Below are positions 39,451 to 48,906 of a DNA stretch of 64,000 nt, one piece after another. The stretch's first letter is position 1, and every line of letters begins with the position of its first letter. The notes under the pieces were generated by a model. It saw only the letters and a list, made by a program, of their open reading frames with translations, was not told the origin of the DNA and made no database searches. Both the position numbers and the translations under genes were made by a program. This stretch comes from an uncultured Gammaproteobacteria bacterium (GTDB taxonomy: Bacteria > Pseudomonadota > Gammaproteobacteria > Eutrophobiales > Eutrophobiaceae): positions 620,001-684,000 of the forward strand of contig CALSRS010000001.1 of assembly GCA_943788815.1 (NCBI GenBank), read 5' to 3'.

Positions 39451-41007
39451 TTAGCGCCCTGTATTTGCCAGTGATAATAACCAGCCATGCATACGAGACT
39501 TGGAGTTTTGTATGTCTTCTTCAGAGAAAAAATCTTCAGCTTTAACCCTGTCCACAGGATAAACGGGCCGGTGAAAATCGTTTTCATAGCCATAGGGTAC
39601 CGTTGCATCAATACCCATACCACCCTCAAACACGGTATTGGAGGCTGTCCATTCGTTGCCACCAGACGTCATACGTTCTGAAGGCATAAATGTCTGACCG
39701 ATGCCACCCGGATGAGGATTAAGAATATCTGCCCTTGGATTAACACGGGTAGTTAGACACCACATGATGTCATCCATAGAATAGATATCAACGTCCTCAC
39801 TTACCGCAATCACCAGTCGTGCTCCCTGTGAGCAGGCAAGTATGGCTGTCAGAAAGTTACGCTGCCAACCTTCTTCTATCTTATTACGCTTTTTGACCTG
39901 AATTATGGCCCCACCCCAATCTGTCATACAAAATGGGATATGAACATTTTGAACAATACCAGGCTGCAAGCGATCACAAAGATTATATATAGCTGACTCA
40001 CGAACTGAGGTATCAATATTCGCATCGTCACTGGTATGGACACCTAGCGGAAATATGATTGGTTTGGATTCGGGTTTACGCATGGTGATGGCAGTCACAT
40101 GAAAGGTCGGCGCCTTATAGGCTTTACCCATGTATCCCGCCCATTCGGGATGAAAATGAAAACGCCCCTGAACATCGGCATCTTCTGATTCCTTGGTTTC
40201 ATACCGCTTATCTCTGGGATGTAAATATCCTTCAAGCACATATTCAGAATCTGCCAGTGCCCAGGCATCAACAGTTTGACACTTGACAATCTTTACAGCA
40301 GAACCCTGCACCGCACCTGCAATACCCACCTCATCACAACCCTTGGGCAACATGGCATAGTCAAAGCCAGCACCGGCGAGAAAGGTACATGAAGGTGGCA
40401 CACCAAAACACATGGTCAATGGGATAGGTTCATCATCTCGATAATGCTTGGTCATCACCTGCCACATATGTGAACCCGGTGATATCTGGAATGTTCCGAC
40501 ATTTCCCCAACGAAAATTCATACGGTTATAGCCAATATGGCTTCCACCATCAAAATAATCACCTATTACACAGGAAATACCCGAACCAATTGTCAATTCT
40601 GATTCAAGAGCTGTATGCCGTATTGCTGTTATCCATTTATTGACATCCAGTTCATCCGTAATCACATGTTCCTGGCAAGGCGCTTCATCCTGGGAGATTT
40701 CAACAGGTGGTATAGGGTGGTCAAGTGCATATCCGACCTTTTTTACTCGATCCAAAGAGTTTTCCCATCCAAACATTTTTTCAATGACCTTGATATCACT
40801 GAATAAATTTGTGACTGCTCTTGCATGTGGTTTGCCTTTTACATTATTGAAAAGCATAGGACAACCACCGTCCATGATCTTCTGAAGACCAGTTATTTCA
40901 AGATCAGGGTCAACTTCCTTATCTGTTTCTATCAGATCCCCCTGTTCCCTTAGCCAATCGATAGTTCCACGTAAATCCGTTGGAATTACCTTCTCTGCTT
41001 TGCTCAT
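39451..41007 (-). CDS. UbiD family (de)carboxylase
   Basis: 518-aa member of the prFMN-dependent UbiD decarboxylase family. LRGTIDWLREQGDLIETDKEVDPDLEITGLQK start, ISCVIGDYFDGGSHIGYNRMNFRWGN, EYVLEGYLHP and the C-terminal RVNPRADI segment are typical. Related enzymes decarboxylate unsaturated or aromatic acids, or carboxylate. AGGAG six bases before ATG. No UbiX (prenyl-FMN synthase) is adjacent, so the cofactor must come from elsewhere. The CoA-transferase follows; MarR and PEBP-like genes precede it on the same strand. Substrate unknown. Confidence 0.93.
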   Translation of the reverse strand: MSKAEKVIPTDLRGTIDWLREQGDLIETDKEVDPDLEITGLQKIMDGGCPMLFNNVKGKPHARAVTNLFSDIKVIEKMFGWENSLDRVKKVGYALDHPIPPVEISQDEAPCQEHVITDELDVNKWITAIRHTALESELTIGSGISCVIGDYFDGGSHIGYNRMNFRWGNVGTFQISPGSHMWQVMTKHYRDDEPIPLTMCFGVPPSCTFLAGAGFDYAMLPKGCDEVGIAGAVQGSAVKIVKCQTVDAWALADSEYVLEGYLHPRDKRYETKESEDADVQGRFHFHPEWAGYMGKAYKAPTFHVTAITMRKPESKPIIFPLGVHTSDDANIDTSVRESAIYNLCDRLQPGIVQNVHIPFCMTDWGGAIIQVKKRNKIEEGWQRNFLTAILACSQGARLVIAVSEDVDIYSMDDIMWCLTTRVNPRADILNPHPGGIGQTFMPSERMTSGGNEWTASNTVFEGGMGIDATVPYGYENDFHRPVYPVDRVKAEDFFSEEDIQNSKSRMHGWLLSLANTGR

Positions 41008-41182
41008 AACAATCTCCTGTGCATATATAACTATTAATTATTTAAAATATTCTGTGAATTATCCCAGATAGTGCAGGCCTGTCCCTTTGTTATGACTTTT
41101 GGGCAGAGGCATACTTCGATATAAAAGAATATATCATGCAGGGGTAAAAAACTATAGATTAAGTAAAAAAAAACCTGAGATT

Positions 41183-41644
41183 TCAATCAGATACTATTTC
41201 CAGCTTATGCTGCATATCTCTGAGTATTTTATGAAATGCCTTGATTTCTGCTGCGCTATAACCTTTGCGAGCAATACTATTTATAGTCATGACATCCGAA
41301 AGTAATTTTTCCTCAACACTCCGACCTTTGCTCGTAAGACTGACATTAATACGCCTTGTGTCTTTGCTATCTCTTTTTCTTTTAATTAAACCTTTTTTTT
41401 CCAGAATTTTAAGCGCAGCGACTGTTGTCGATTCCGTCAGTCCCACTGAACGACTCAATTCCTTTTGAGCGACTCCTTCTTTTTCCCATAAGGCCCTTAA
41501 AAAATACCATTGTGCGGTTGTAAGATCTTCACTGGTAATTTTCTGGGCAAGGTTCCTGTTAAATGATTGATGTAATGAGCGCACCAAAAATCCAGTACTA
41601 TCTTTAGTGGAATATTTTTTTGAACGTTTATCAGTTTTATTCAT
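41183..41644 (-). CDS. MarR family transcriptional regulator
   Basis: 153-aa winged-helix repressor-type protein. SEDLTTAQWYFLRALWEKEGVAQKELSRSVGLTESTTVAALKILEKKGLIKRKRDSKDTRRINV covers the DNA-binding wing, and dimerisation helices flank it. The basic N-terminus NKTDKRSKKYSTKD is unusual. It starts 4 bp after the PEBP-like gene and 175 bp before ubiD-like, suggesting local control of the UbiD/CoA-transferase pair, often by a phenolic ligand in this family (inference). A U9 run follows its stop but the stem before it is only 4 bp. Confidence 0.93.
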   Translation of the reverse strand: MNKTDKRSKKYSTKDSTGFLVRSLHQSFNRNLAQKITSEDLTTAQWYFLRALWEKEGVAQKELSRSVGLTESTTVAALKILEKKGLIKRKRDSKDTRRINVSLTSKGRSVEEKLLSDVMTINSIARKGYSAAEIKAFHKILRDMQHKLEIVSD

Positions 41645-41648
41645 AACT

Positions 41649-42284
41649 TCACCTTAGCTTGGGATTCAATGAGTAGGTTCCAACATATTCACCCTTGGCT
41701 AGAATATGACCTTGCATAGCCGACTCTAATTCTGGCCCCTTAAAATTGTCACCTAAATCTAGATTAATGATATCCAGGGCATACACTGTGAAGTGATAAT
41801 GGTGCAGCTTGTCATCGTTCCACGGTGGGCATGGGCCATCGTATCCACCATAGTTTCCTTTCATCTTTTCATCTGCTGCAAACCATTCAGTGTATCCATT
41901 GAGTCCTCTCACACCATGATCGGTTTTACCCGCATCTTTTCCACCAGGCTGGATACCCTGAGATTCTGCACCTTCTCCCAGGCTGGTGATAGAACCTGGT
42001 ATATCTGCCAAGACCCAGTGATACAAGGTAAACCTTGGCGCATCGACAGGAATGGACGACTCTTCATTATTCAACGTAGACAGATCCTGCGGCACATCTG
42101 GATCATGACAAACAATAGCATAAGATGCTGTCCCATCGGGCGCCCCTGACCAGCTAATGGCAGGACTGATATTCTCTCCCAGTGTGACGTGATTTTCTTC
42201 TGCAGGAATACAAAACGCGTGTTTGTCTGGAATCACATCTCCATCATTCCAGTCATTAATAGTAACTTCGAGTTTTGCTGTCAC
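41649..42284 (-). CDS. YbhB/YbcL-type phosphatidylethanolamine-binding protein (PEBP)
   Basis: 211-aa protein of the bacterial PEBP/RKIP-like family. SPAISWSGAPDGTASYAIVCHDPDVP and the HWVLADIPGS...GVRGLNGYTEWFA, YGGYDGPCPPWND, HHYHFTVYALD series form the typical ligand site. No signal peptide, so cytoplasmic. Function in bacteria is poorly known (proposed esterase or kinase-modulator roles). Same transcript as MarR; 147 bp downstream of nuoN. Confidence 0.9.
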   Translation of the reverse strand: MTAKLEVTINDWNDGDVIPDKHAFCIPAEENHVTLGENISPAISWSGAPDGTASYAIVCHDPDVPQDLSTLNNEESSIPVDAPRFTLYHWVLADIPGSITSLGEGAESQGIQPGGKDAGKTDHGVRGLNGYTEWFAADEKMKGNYGGYDGPCPPWNDDKLHHYHFTVYALDIINLDLGDNFKGPELESAMQGHILAKGEYVGTYSLNPKLR

Positions 42285-42431
42285 CAGATTTTCTCCTTAA
42301 TTTTATTTTATTTAATTTAATGAAAATAAAATATCATATCAATTTTTCATGACCAGAGATTCATTATTATGGGGTTTCAAGAAGACGCTAATAATCTTGA
42401 ATTTTGGTAATTATTTTTTTACAAATAAATG

Positions 42432-43865
42432 TCAGGAAAGTGCACTAAGACATAGCGCCATTAATGCGCCTGGAATAAAGCCGAGTATCAGTATTACCAT
42501 CCCATTCACACTAAGCACCAGACGTAACTCACGAGATGCCTTGATTGCCAACATTTCATCTGGCTCGTCAAAATACATTAATTTTATAATACGTAAATAA
42601 TAGAATGCTCCAATAACCGAAAATACTACGGCCACTGCTGCCAGCCAGACATATCCCATGGCAACGACTTCTTTTATCACAAACCACTTCGCCCAGAAAC
42701 CAATAAGGGGAGGAATTCCTGCCATTGAAAACATCAAAATTAACATAATAAATGCATACCAGGGACTACGCTTTGCCAGCCCCTTAAAATCGTCCAGTTG
42801 GTCGGCTTCGTATCCTTTTTTACCAAGGAATATAATCATACCAAACGACCCCATACTCATTATTGCATAGACGATAATGTAAAACATGGAACCGGCATAA
42901 CCACTGGCCGTGCCGCTAATAATCCCCAACAGGAAAAAACCGACATGTGCAATTGTCGAATAAGCCAGCATTCTTTTGATATTCGTTTGCGATATGGCAA
43001 TAATATTTCCAACCGCCATGGACAGCAGCGAAAGAATAATCAACATTCCCTGCCAGTCACTAAGCAGATCCTGTAAACCATCGGACAGCAAACGTATCGT
43101 CATCGCAAAAGCGGCAATCTTGGGTGCGGTACTGATAAACAATGTCACAGCAGTGGGCGAGCCTTCATAAATGTCTGGCACCCACATGTGAAAAGGGACT
43201 GCCCCTAGTTTAAAGGCGATTCCTACTACGATAAATACCAAACCAAATACCAACATGATATTCATATCAGCATCAACACCGGCATTGGCAAACGAAGAGA
43301 TACCTTGCAGGTCCAGGACGCCTGTCACACCGTATAGCATGGAAATACCGTACAACAACATCCCTGATGCCAGTGCGCCAAGAACAAAGTATTTCATAGC
43401 TGCTTCAGATGCCGTCAGGGAATCCTTATGCATGGCTATCATTGAATAAAGTGATAGTGACAATAATTCAAGCCCCAAATAAATTGTCAACAAACTGGCA
43501 GCAGAAGACATAATCATCATGCCAAGCACAGCAAAAAGACCCAACACAAAATACTCGCCTTTTACATTTTCATGTTCTTTTAAATATTCATATGAATAAA
43601 AGAATACAACCAGTGAGATAATACAGATGACTAACTTGAGTACAACACTCATGGGATCGCTTATAAAATGATTATTAAAGGCATATTCCTGAGTATCTGG
43701 TGATACTACAAAAATTAATGCTATCACTATTAAAAGTGATATCTGCACAAACCGAAAAGTCAGCACTTTATTTTTTGAAGTTGAATACGTATCAAGCACC
43801 AGTGCAATACTGGCCAGACATAAAAGAACCAGTTCAGGAATCACTAATTGTATTTGAGGAAGCAT
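42432..43865 (-). CDS. nuoN: NADH-quinone oxidoreductase subunit N
   Basis: 477-aa antiporter-like membrane subunit of complex I, about 14 helices. TM5 glutamate in YLGLELLSLSLY, GIAFKLGAVPFHMWVPDIYEGSPT and QTNIKRMLAYSTIAHVGF (second channel) are intact. Last gene of the nuo operon, 10 bp after nuoM. No clear terminator in the 147 bp after it, so read-through toward the PEBP gene cannot be excluded. Confidence 0.97.
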   Translation of the reverse strand: MLPQIQLVIPELVLLCLASIALVLDTYSTSKNKVLTFRFVQISLLIVIALIFVVSPDTQEYAFNNHFISDPMSVVLKLVICIISLVVFFYSYEYLKEHENVKGEYFVLGLFAVLGMMIMSSAASLLTIYLGLELLSLSLYSMIAMHKDSLTASEAAMKYFVLGALASGMLLYGISMLYGVTGVLDLQGISSFANAGVDADMNIMLVFGLVFIVVGIAFKLGAVPFHMWVPDIYEGSPTAVTLFISTAPKIAAFAMTIRLLSDGLQDLLSDWQGMLIILSLLSMAVGNIIAISQTNIKRMLAYSTIAHVGFFLLGIISGTASGYAGSMFYIIVYAIMSMGSFGMIIFLGKKGYEADQLDDFKGLAKRSPWYAFIMLILMFSMAGIPPLIGFWAKWFVIKEVVAMGYVWLAAVAVVFSVIGAFYYLRIIKLMYFDEPDEMLAIKASRELRLVLSVNGMVILILGFIPGALMALCLSALS

Positions 43866-43875
43866 GTTCTATCTT

Positions 43876-45393
43876 TTACCCTGTCTTGGATTGCAGCACA
43901 TGTTGAAAAAGATTTTCAACCGATGGATGCATCATATCAAAAATTGGTGCGGGCCAAATACCGAACAACAGAACTACAATTGCAAGTATGACCAGAATAA
44001 AGGTCTCACGAGAATTGATATCTTTTAATTCAGCGACGTTATCATTTGCTATTTCTCCAAATATGACACGCTTATACATCCATAAGGTGTAAGCTGCACC
44101 AAGAATTAATGTTATTGCAGCAAGAAATGCAATCCAGAAATTTGCCTGGTAACTACCCAGTATTACGAGAAATTCACCGACAAAACCAGAGGTCCCAGGC
44201 AAGCCAGCATTGGCCATGGCAAATAACATCATCAATGCAGCGAATTTCGGCATCGTGTTGGCGACACCACCATAGGAACTGATTTCTCTGCTATGTACCC
44301 TGTCATAGAGAACACCTACACATAGAAACAAAGCACCGGAAATAAAACCATGAGAGATCATTTGCATGATGCCACCTTCAAGAGCTATCACGGCCCCTGA
44401 ACTACTGTCGGTATTTGCAAATATTGCAAACCCGACAAAAAAGCCCAATGTGACAAAGCCCATATGTGATATGGAAGAATAGGCAATTAATTTCTTCATA
44501 TCAGTTTGTACCAGAGCGACAAATCCAATATAGACTACGGCGATTAATGACAGGGTGATCATAAAACCATCCAGAGCCATGCTGGCATCTGGTGTAATAG
44601 GCAAACTGAAACGTAAAAAACCATAGCCACCCATCTTTAACATGATGGCAGCAAGTATGACCGAACCTGCAGTCGGTGCTTCTACGTGGGCATCCGGTAA
44701 CCAGGTATGTACTGGCCACATGGGTATCTTGACGGCAAATGCGAGAAAAAAAGCAATAAATATCAGTTTCTGTGCTTCCAGGGATAACGGCAACTGATGT
44801 AAATCAAGAAGATTGAAGCTACCGGACTTTGAATAAAGATATAACAACGCAATCAGCATAAATACTGATCCTAGAAAGGTATACAGGAAGAACTTGATAG
44901 TTGCATAAACTCGCCTGGGACCGCCCCATATTCCAATGATCAAAAACATGGGGATTAACATGGCTTCCCAGAAGAAATAAAACAGGATTGCATCCAATGA
45001 AGCAAAGACACCTATCATCATTCCTTCGAGTATCAAAAAAGCTGCCATGAACTGGGAGATTCGAACCTCAATCACTTCCCAGGCAGAAAGAATCACCAGC
45101 ATGGTTGTAAAAGTGGTTAATAGAATCAGAGGAAAGGCAATTCCATCAACGCCAAGGTGGTAATTGATATTAAAGACAGGTATCCATTCACGAAACTCGT
45201 TAAATTGAAACTGTGACGTGCTATTGTCAAATTGACTATATGCATAAACGGAAATAATAAAAACCAGAATGGAGACTATAAAAGAGAATAGCTTTACGGT
45301 ATCTTCCTGGCGATCGCCTACATAAAGTACCCAAATTCCTCCCAATATCGGAGTCCAAATTAGCAGGCTGAGAATTGGTAAGCTTAATTCCAT
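43876..45393 (-). CDS. nuoM: NADH-quinone oxidoreductase subunit M
   Basis: 505-aa antiporter-like subunit, about 14 helices. YFFWEAMLIPMFLIIGIWGG carries the essential glutamate; AFAVKIPMWPVHTWLPDAHVEAPT the lysine and ligand-binding loop; QTDMKKLIAYSSISHMGF the second half. It starts 8 bp after nuoL on the minus strand. Proton pumping by the membrane arm. Confidence 0.97.
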   Translation of the reverse strand: MELSLPILSLLIWTPILGGIWVLYVGDRQEDTVKLFSFIVSILVFIISVYAYSQFDNSTSQFQFNEFREWIPVFNINYHLGVDGIAFPLILLTTFTTMLVILSAWEVIEVRISQFMAAFLILEGMMIGVFASLDAILFYFFWEAMLIPMFLIIGIWGGPRRVYATIKFFLYTFLGSVFMLIALLYLYSKSGSFNLLDLHQLPLSLEAQKLIFIAFFLAFAVKIPMWPVHTWLPDAHVEAPTAGSVILAAIMLKMGGYGFLRFSLPITPDASMALDGFMITLSLIAVVYIGFVALVQTDMKKLIAYSSISHMGFVTLGFFVGFAIFANTDSSSGAVIALEGGIMQMISHGFISGALFLCVGVLYDRVHSREISSYGGVANTMPKFAALMMLFAMANAGLPGTSGFVGEFLVILGSYQANFWIAFLAAITLILGAAYTLWMYKRVIFGEIANDNVAELKDINSRETFILVILAIVVLLFGIWPAPIFDMMHPSVENLFQHVLQSKTG

Positions 45394-45401
45394 TTATACC
45401 G

Positions 45402-47375
45402 TTACCCTAAAATATGATGGACAAAAACGGCAAGCAAAAGCAGCAAGCCAATAATCATTGTAAACGCGTAGTCATATAGGTGACCTGTCTGGATGTTTCT
45501 AATTTTTCCGGAAAACCATCGAATCGCACTGGCTGTTCCGTCAACTATTACCCCATCAATAATTTTCACATCACCAATTTGCCAAAGGAGACTACCTGTC
45601 TTTCTAGCCCCTCCGGCGAACACTAGCTGGTTAAAATCATCTAAGCCGTATTTATTAATCAGGATCTGGTGTATCCATTTAAATCTATTCGCAATCTTTG
45701 CAGGAATCTCAGGAAATTTAATATAGAGTAGCCAGGCTACCGCAACACCAGTCAATGCTAAATACACAGGTGCAGCCTGAAATGCATGCAGGGTAAATGA
45801 CCATACACCATGATAATCTTCACCAAGCACACCTAACACATCATGATTAGCTTGTACGTGTATGGCAGCCGTAAAATAATCCCCGAACAACATAGGCCCA
45901 ATTAGAAAAACTCCGAGGATCACCGATGGTATTGCCAACACCGAAAGAGGCACGGTGACAACAGCAGGTGATTCCTTCAGGTGCTCCCAGGTATTCCGAT
46001 CCATTCTTTCTTTGCCATGAAAAACCAGAAAAAACAATCGAAATGAATAAAGTGCCGTAATAAAAACACCTGACAACACAGCAATATAGGCCCAGTTTGC
46101 GAAAGGTAAGCTTGAGTGATGAACAGCTTCAATGATTGCATCCTTGGAATAGAAACCTGCAGTCCCAGGAAAACCGATTAAAGCTAATGACCCTATCAAT
46201 GAAGTTACCCAGGTAATCGGCATGTAGCGATATAGCCCACCCATTTTCCGCATGTCCTGTTCATGATGCATTGCCATTATGACGGAGCCAGCTGCAAGAA
46301 AAAGTAATGCCTTAAAAAATGCATGTGTTACAAGATGGAAAATTGCTGCTGAATAAGCAGACACACCAAGAGCTACTGTCATATATCCCAATTGGGAAAG
46401 GGTTGAATAGGCCACAACACGTTTTATGTCATTCTGAACCAGGCCGAGTAATCCCATAAAAAAGGCGGTGATACTCCCGATAACCAGTACAAATGTCAGT
46501 GCTGTTTCAGACAATTCAAATAAAGGTGACATACGTGCCACCATAAATATGCCTGCTGTTACCATGGTAGCTGCGTGAATCAAGGCTGATATGGGTGTTG
46601 GACCTTCCATAGAATCAGGTAACCAGACATGCAGTGGGACCTGTGCAGATTTACCCATAGCACCAATAAATAAACAGATACAGATGACTGACATTAGTGA
46701 CCAGTCTGTTCCGGAAATTATACTAATCGTGGAGTTGGCATAGTCAGGTGCCATCGCGAATACCTGGTTATAATCAAGTGTATTAAATGTCATTAAGACA
46801 GCCGCAATACCCAGCAGAAAACCAAAGTCCCCAATTCTGTTAACTAAAAATGCCTTGAGATTTGCAAAGATTGCGGATTCTCGTTTAAACCAGAAACCAA
46901 TTAGTAAGTAAGACACCAGACCAACCGCTTCCCATCCAAAAAATAGTTGGAGAAAATTGTTTGACATCACCAGCATCAACATGGCAAAGGTAAATAAGGA
47001 GATATAACTGAAAAACCGTTGATAACCGGGATCGTCGTGCATATAACCGATGGTATAAATATGTATCATCCAGGAAACAAAGCTGACCACGACCATCATA
47101 GTGACTGTCAACTGATCCACCATGAAACCAATTTCAAAACTGATCCCACCTGTAGTAAGCCAGGTATAAATTGATCTATTGAAAATTTCACCGCCATCGA
47201 ACATCAAATCTTTAAACGCGTACATGGATAATACGCTGGATATACCTACACCGATTATCGTTACCCAATGTGCACCACTACGCCCTATTAACTTTCCAAA
47301 TAAACCAGCTATTAGAGAACCCGCCAATGGGGCAAGCACAATGGCAAGGTAGATGGATTCCATATCACTACTCAT
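45402..47375 (-). CDS. nuoL: NADH-quinone oxidoreductase subunit L
   Basis: 657-aa distal membrane subunit with the long C-terminal lateral helix HL. FFGWEAVGLVSYLLIGFW (TM5 Glu), MGKSAQVPLHVWLPDSMEGPTPISALIHAATMVTAG and NDIKRVVAYSTLSQLGY are intact. ATG at 47375 has GGATGATG upstream; an internal ATG at 47363 has no good site. Seven bases after nuoK. Confidence 0.97.
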   Translation of the reverse strand: MSSDMESIYLAIVLAPLAGSLIAGLFGKLIGRSGAHWVTIIGVGISSVLSMYAFKDLMFDGGEIFNRSIYTWLTTGGISFEIGFMVDQLTVTMMVVVSFVSWMIHIYTIGYMHDDPGYQRFFSYISLFTFAMLMLVMSNNFLQLFFGWEAVGLVSYLLIGFWFKRESAIFANLKAFLVNRIGDFGFLLGIAAVLMTFNTLDYNQVFAMAPDYANSTISIISGTDWSLMSVICICLFIGAMGKSAQVPLHVWLPDSMEGPTPISALIHAATMVTAGIFMVARMSPLFELSETALTFVLVIGSITAFFMGLLGLVQNDIKRVVAYSTLSQLGYMTVALGVSAYSAAIFHLVTHAFFKALLFLAAGSVIMAMHHEQDMRKMGGLYRYMPITWVTSLIGSLALIGFPGTAGFYSKDAIIEAVHHSSLPFANWAYIAVLSGVFITALYSFRLFFLVFHGKERMDRNTWEHLKESPAVVTVPLSVLAIPSVILGVFLIGPMLFGDYFTAAIHVQANHDVLGVLGEDYHGVWSFTLHAFQAAPVYLALTGVAVAWLLYIKFPEIPAKIANRFKWIHQILINKYGLDDFNQLVFAGGARKTGSLLWQIGDVKIIDGVIVDGTASAIRWFSGKIRNIQTGHLYDYAFTMIIGLLLLLAVFVHHILG

Positions 47376-47382
47376 TATTTCA

Positions 47383-47688
47383 TCATCCTTTCAGCGTACC
47401 CAGTTCTTCCACATTGATTGTATTTCTGTTTCTAAACAGGACGACTAGTATTGCCAAACCAATAGCCGATTCTGCAGCAGCGACAGTCAAAATAAAGAAA
47501 ACGAAAATCTGTCCAGCCATATCATGAAGAAAATGGGAAAAGGCAATGAAATTCATATTGACTGACAACAACATCAATTCAATACACATTAACAAGATGA
47601 TGACATTCTTCCTGTTAATGAATATGCCAGCCACACTGATACAAAACAAGATGGCTGCCAATATGAGTACCTGTCCTAATGTGATCAT
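47383..47688 (-). CDS. nuoK: NADH-quinone oxidoreductase subunit K
   Basis: 101-aa membrane subunit, three helices, with the NuoK signature [23 protein letters not shown] holding a conserved buried Glu in the helix, and [13 protein letters not shown]. Normal length. It joins the core membrane arm to the antiporter-like subunits. Confidence 0.97.
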   Translation of the reverse strand: MITLGQVLILAAILFCISVAGIFINRKNVIILLMCIELMLLSVNMNFIAFSHFLHDMAGQIFVFFILTVAAAESAIGLAILVVLFRNRNTINVEELGTLKG

Positions 47689-47727
47689 GAGCTCTTCTCA
47701 GAACAGGAAATAATAATTGTCTCTTGC

Positions 47728-48333
47728 CTACCCACTTTTTTTCTCCGATTTCATTTTCACCATACGCACTCTGTCTGCTCGTTTCACACTGACTTGTGCT
47801 GATGGGTCCTGAGTCTTCTTTGATCGGCCTGTCCTTAGTGTCAGGCTAATCGCAGCAACAATGGCAACCAGTAAAATTGCGCCTGCAATTTCAAATGGGT
47901 ATAGATATTCTGTAAATAACAACTTACCCAACTCCCTTGAGTTATTTACATCAGTTGCCGTGGGTGTAACGACATCCAGATGAGCGCCATTAAAATAAAT
48001 CGCTGTAAATACTGAGCCCATTGCTATTGCCATTAACAGCGCAATAATAATCCCCACTGGCAGAAATCGGGCAAACCCTTCGCGCATAGGCACAAGGTTG
48101 ATATCCAGCATCATTACCACAAATAAAAACAGTACCATTACAGCTCCCACGTAAACCAGAATGAGGACGATTGCCAGAAATTCTGCTTCTAGCATTAACC
48201 ATACCGCTGAAGTGGAAAAAAACGCCAACACCAGAAATAAAGCCGCATGCACAGGGTTACGTACAGTAACCACCATGCCGGCAGCTATTATCAGTAATGC
48301 TGCAAAAAAATAAAATATGTACTGAGTTATCAT
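47728..48333 (-). CDS. nuoJ: NADH-quinone oxidoreductase subunit J
   Basis: 201-aa membrane subunit with about five helices; VRNPVHAALFLVLAFFSTSAVWLMLEAEFLAIVLILVYVGAVMVLFLFVVMML is the diagnostic conserved block. The basic C-terminal tail (after about residue 170, KKTQDPSAQVSVKRADRVRMVKMKSEKKSG-type) is a cytoplasmic extension of variable sequence. 39 bp to nuoK. Confidence 0.96.
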   Translation of the reverse strand: MITQYIFYFFAALLIIAAGMVVTVRNPVHAALFLVLAFFSTSAVWLMLEAEFLAIVLILVYVGAVMVLFLFVVMMLDINLVPMREGFARFLPVGIIIALLMAIAMGSVFTAIYFNGAHLDVVTPTATDVNNSRELGKLLFTEYLYPFEIAGAILLVAIVAAISLTLRTGRSKKTQDPSAQVSVKRADRVRMVKMKSEKKSG

Positions 48334-48376
48334 TCTTGTTTGTCTTATTGTTTATCGCTAGCTAATTAATACTAAT

Positions 48377-48865
48377 TTATCTATACAGTGAATCTTTTTC
48401 TCTGGCTTCGGCGATTTGCTTTTCATACTTGTCACCATTGGCCAGGAGTTTTTGTTTATTCATCAACAGATCACCTCTTTGTTCGCCGTGATATTCAAAA
48501 ACATGAGTTTCAACAATGGAATCTACCGGGCAGGATTCTTCACAGAATCCACAAAATATGCACTTTGTTAAATCAATATCATAGCGCGTCGTCCTTCGAG
48601 TGCCATCTTCACGTTGTTCAGAATCAATTGTTATGGCTACTGCTGGACATACCGCTTCACATAATTTGCAGGCAATACATCTTTCTTCTCCGTTGGGATA
48701 GCGTCTAAGTGCATGTAAACCCCTGAAACGTGGAGACATGGGTGTTTTCTCTTCAGGATACTGTATCGTAATCTTCCTTTTAAATAGATATTTACCCGTC
48801 AGCTGCAAACCTTTTACCAATTCCCATAACAGGAGACTCTGAAAATATTGCTGTATTTTTTGCAT
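48377..48865 (-). CDS. nuoI: NADH-quinone oxidoreductase subunit I
   Basis: 162-aa peripheral-arm subunit carrying two [4Fe-4S] clusters (N6a, N6b), seen as [12 protein letters not shown] and [13 protein letters not shown]-terminal amphipathic region binds the membrane arm. [11 protein letters not shown] is typical. Full length; 43 bp upstream of nuoJ. Confidence 0.98.
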   Translation of the reverse strand: MQKIQQYFQSLLLWELVKGLQLTGKYLFKRKITIQYPEEKTPMSPRFRGLHALRRYPNGEERCIACKLCEAVCPAVAITIDSEQREDGTRRTTRYDIDLTKCIFCGFCEESCPVDSIVETHVFEYHGEQRGDLLMNKQKLLANGDKYEKQIAEAREKDSLYR

Positions 48866-48906
48866 AATATTTTACTCGTTGCTTCTCTTAAGTAGCCTGT
48901 TGCCTA

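Noticed and set aside
41010-41050. AT-rich stretch upstream of ubiD-like as a MarR operator
   Set aside because: Contains TTAA-rich segments but no convincing palindrome of the usual MarR form; left as a hypothesis only.
41150-41190. Run of nine U residues after the marR stop (minus strand) as a terminator
   Set aside because: The preceding stem is only four base pairs (CTGA/TCAG), too weak to call.
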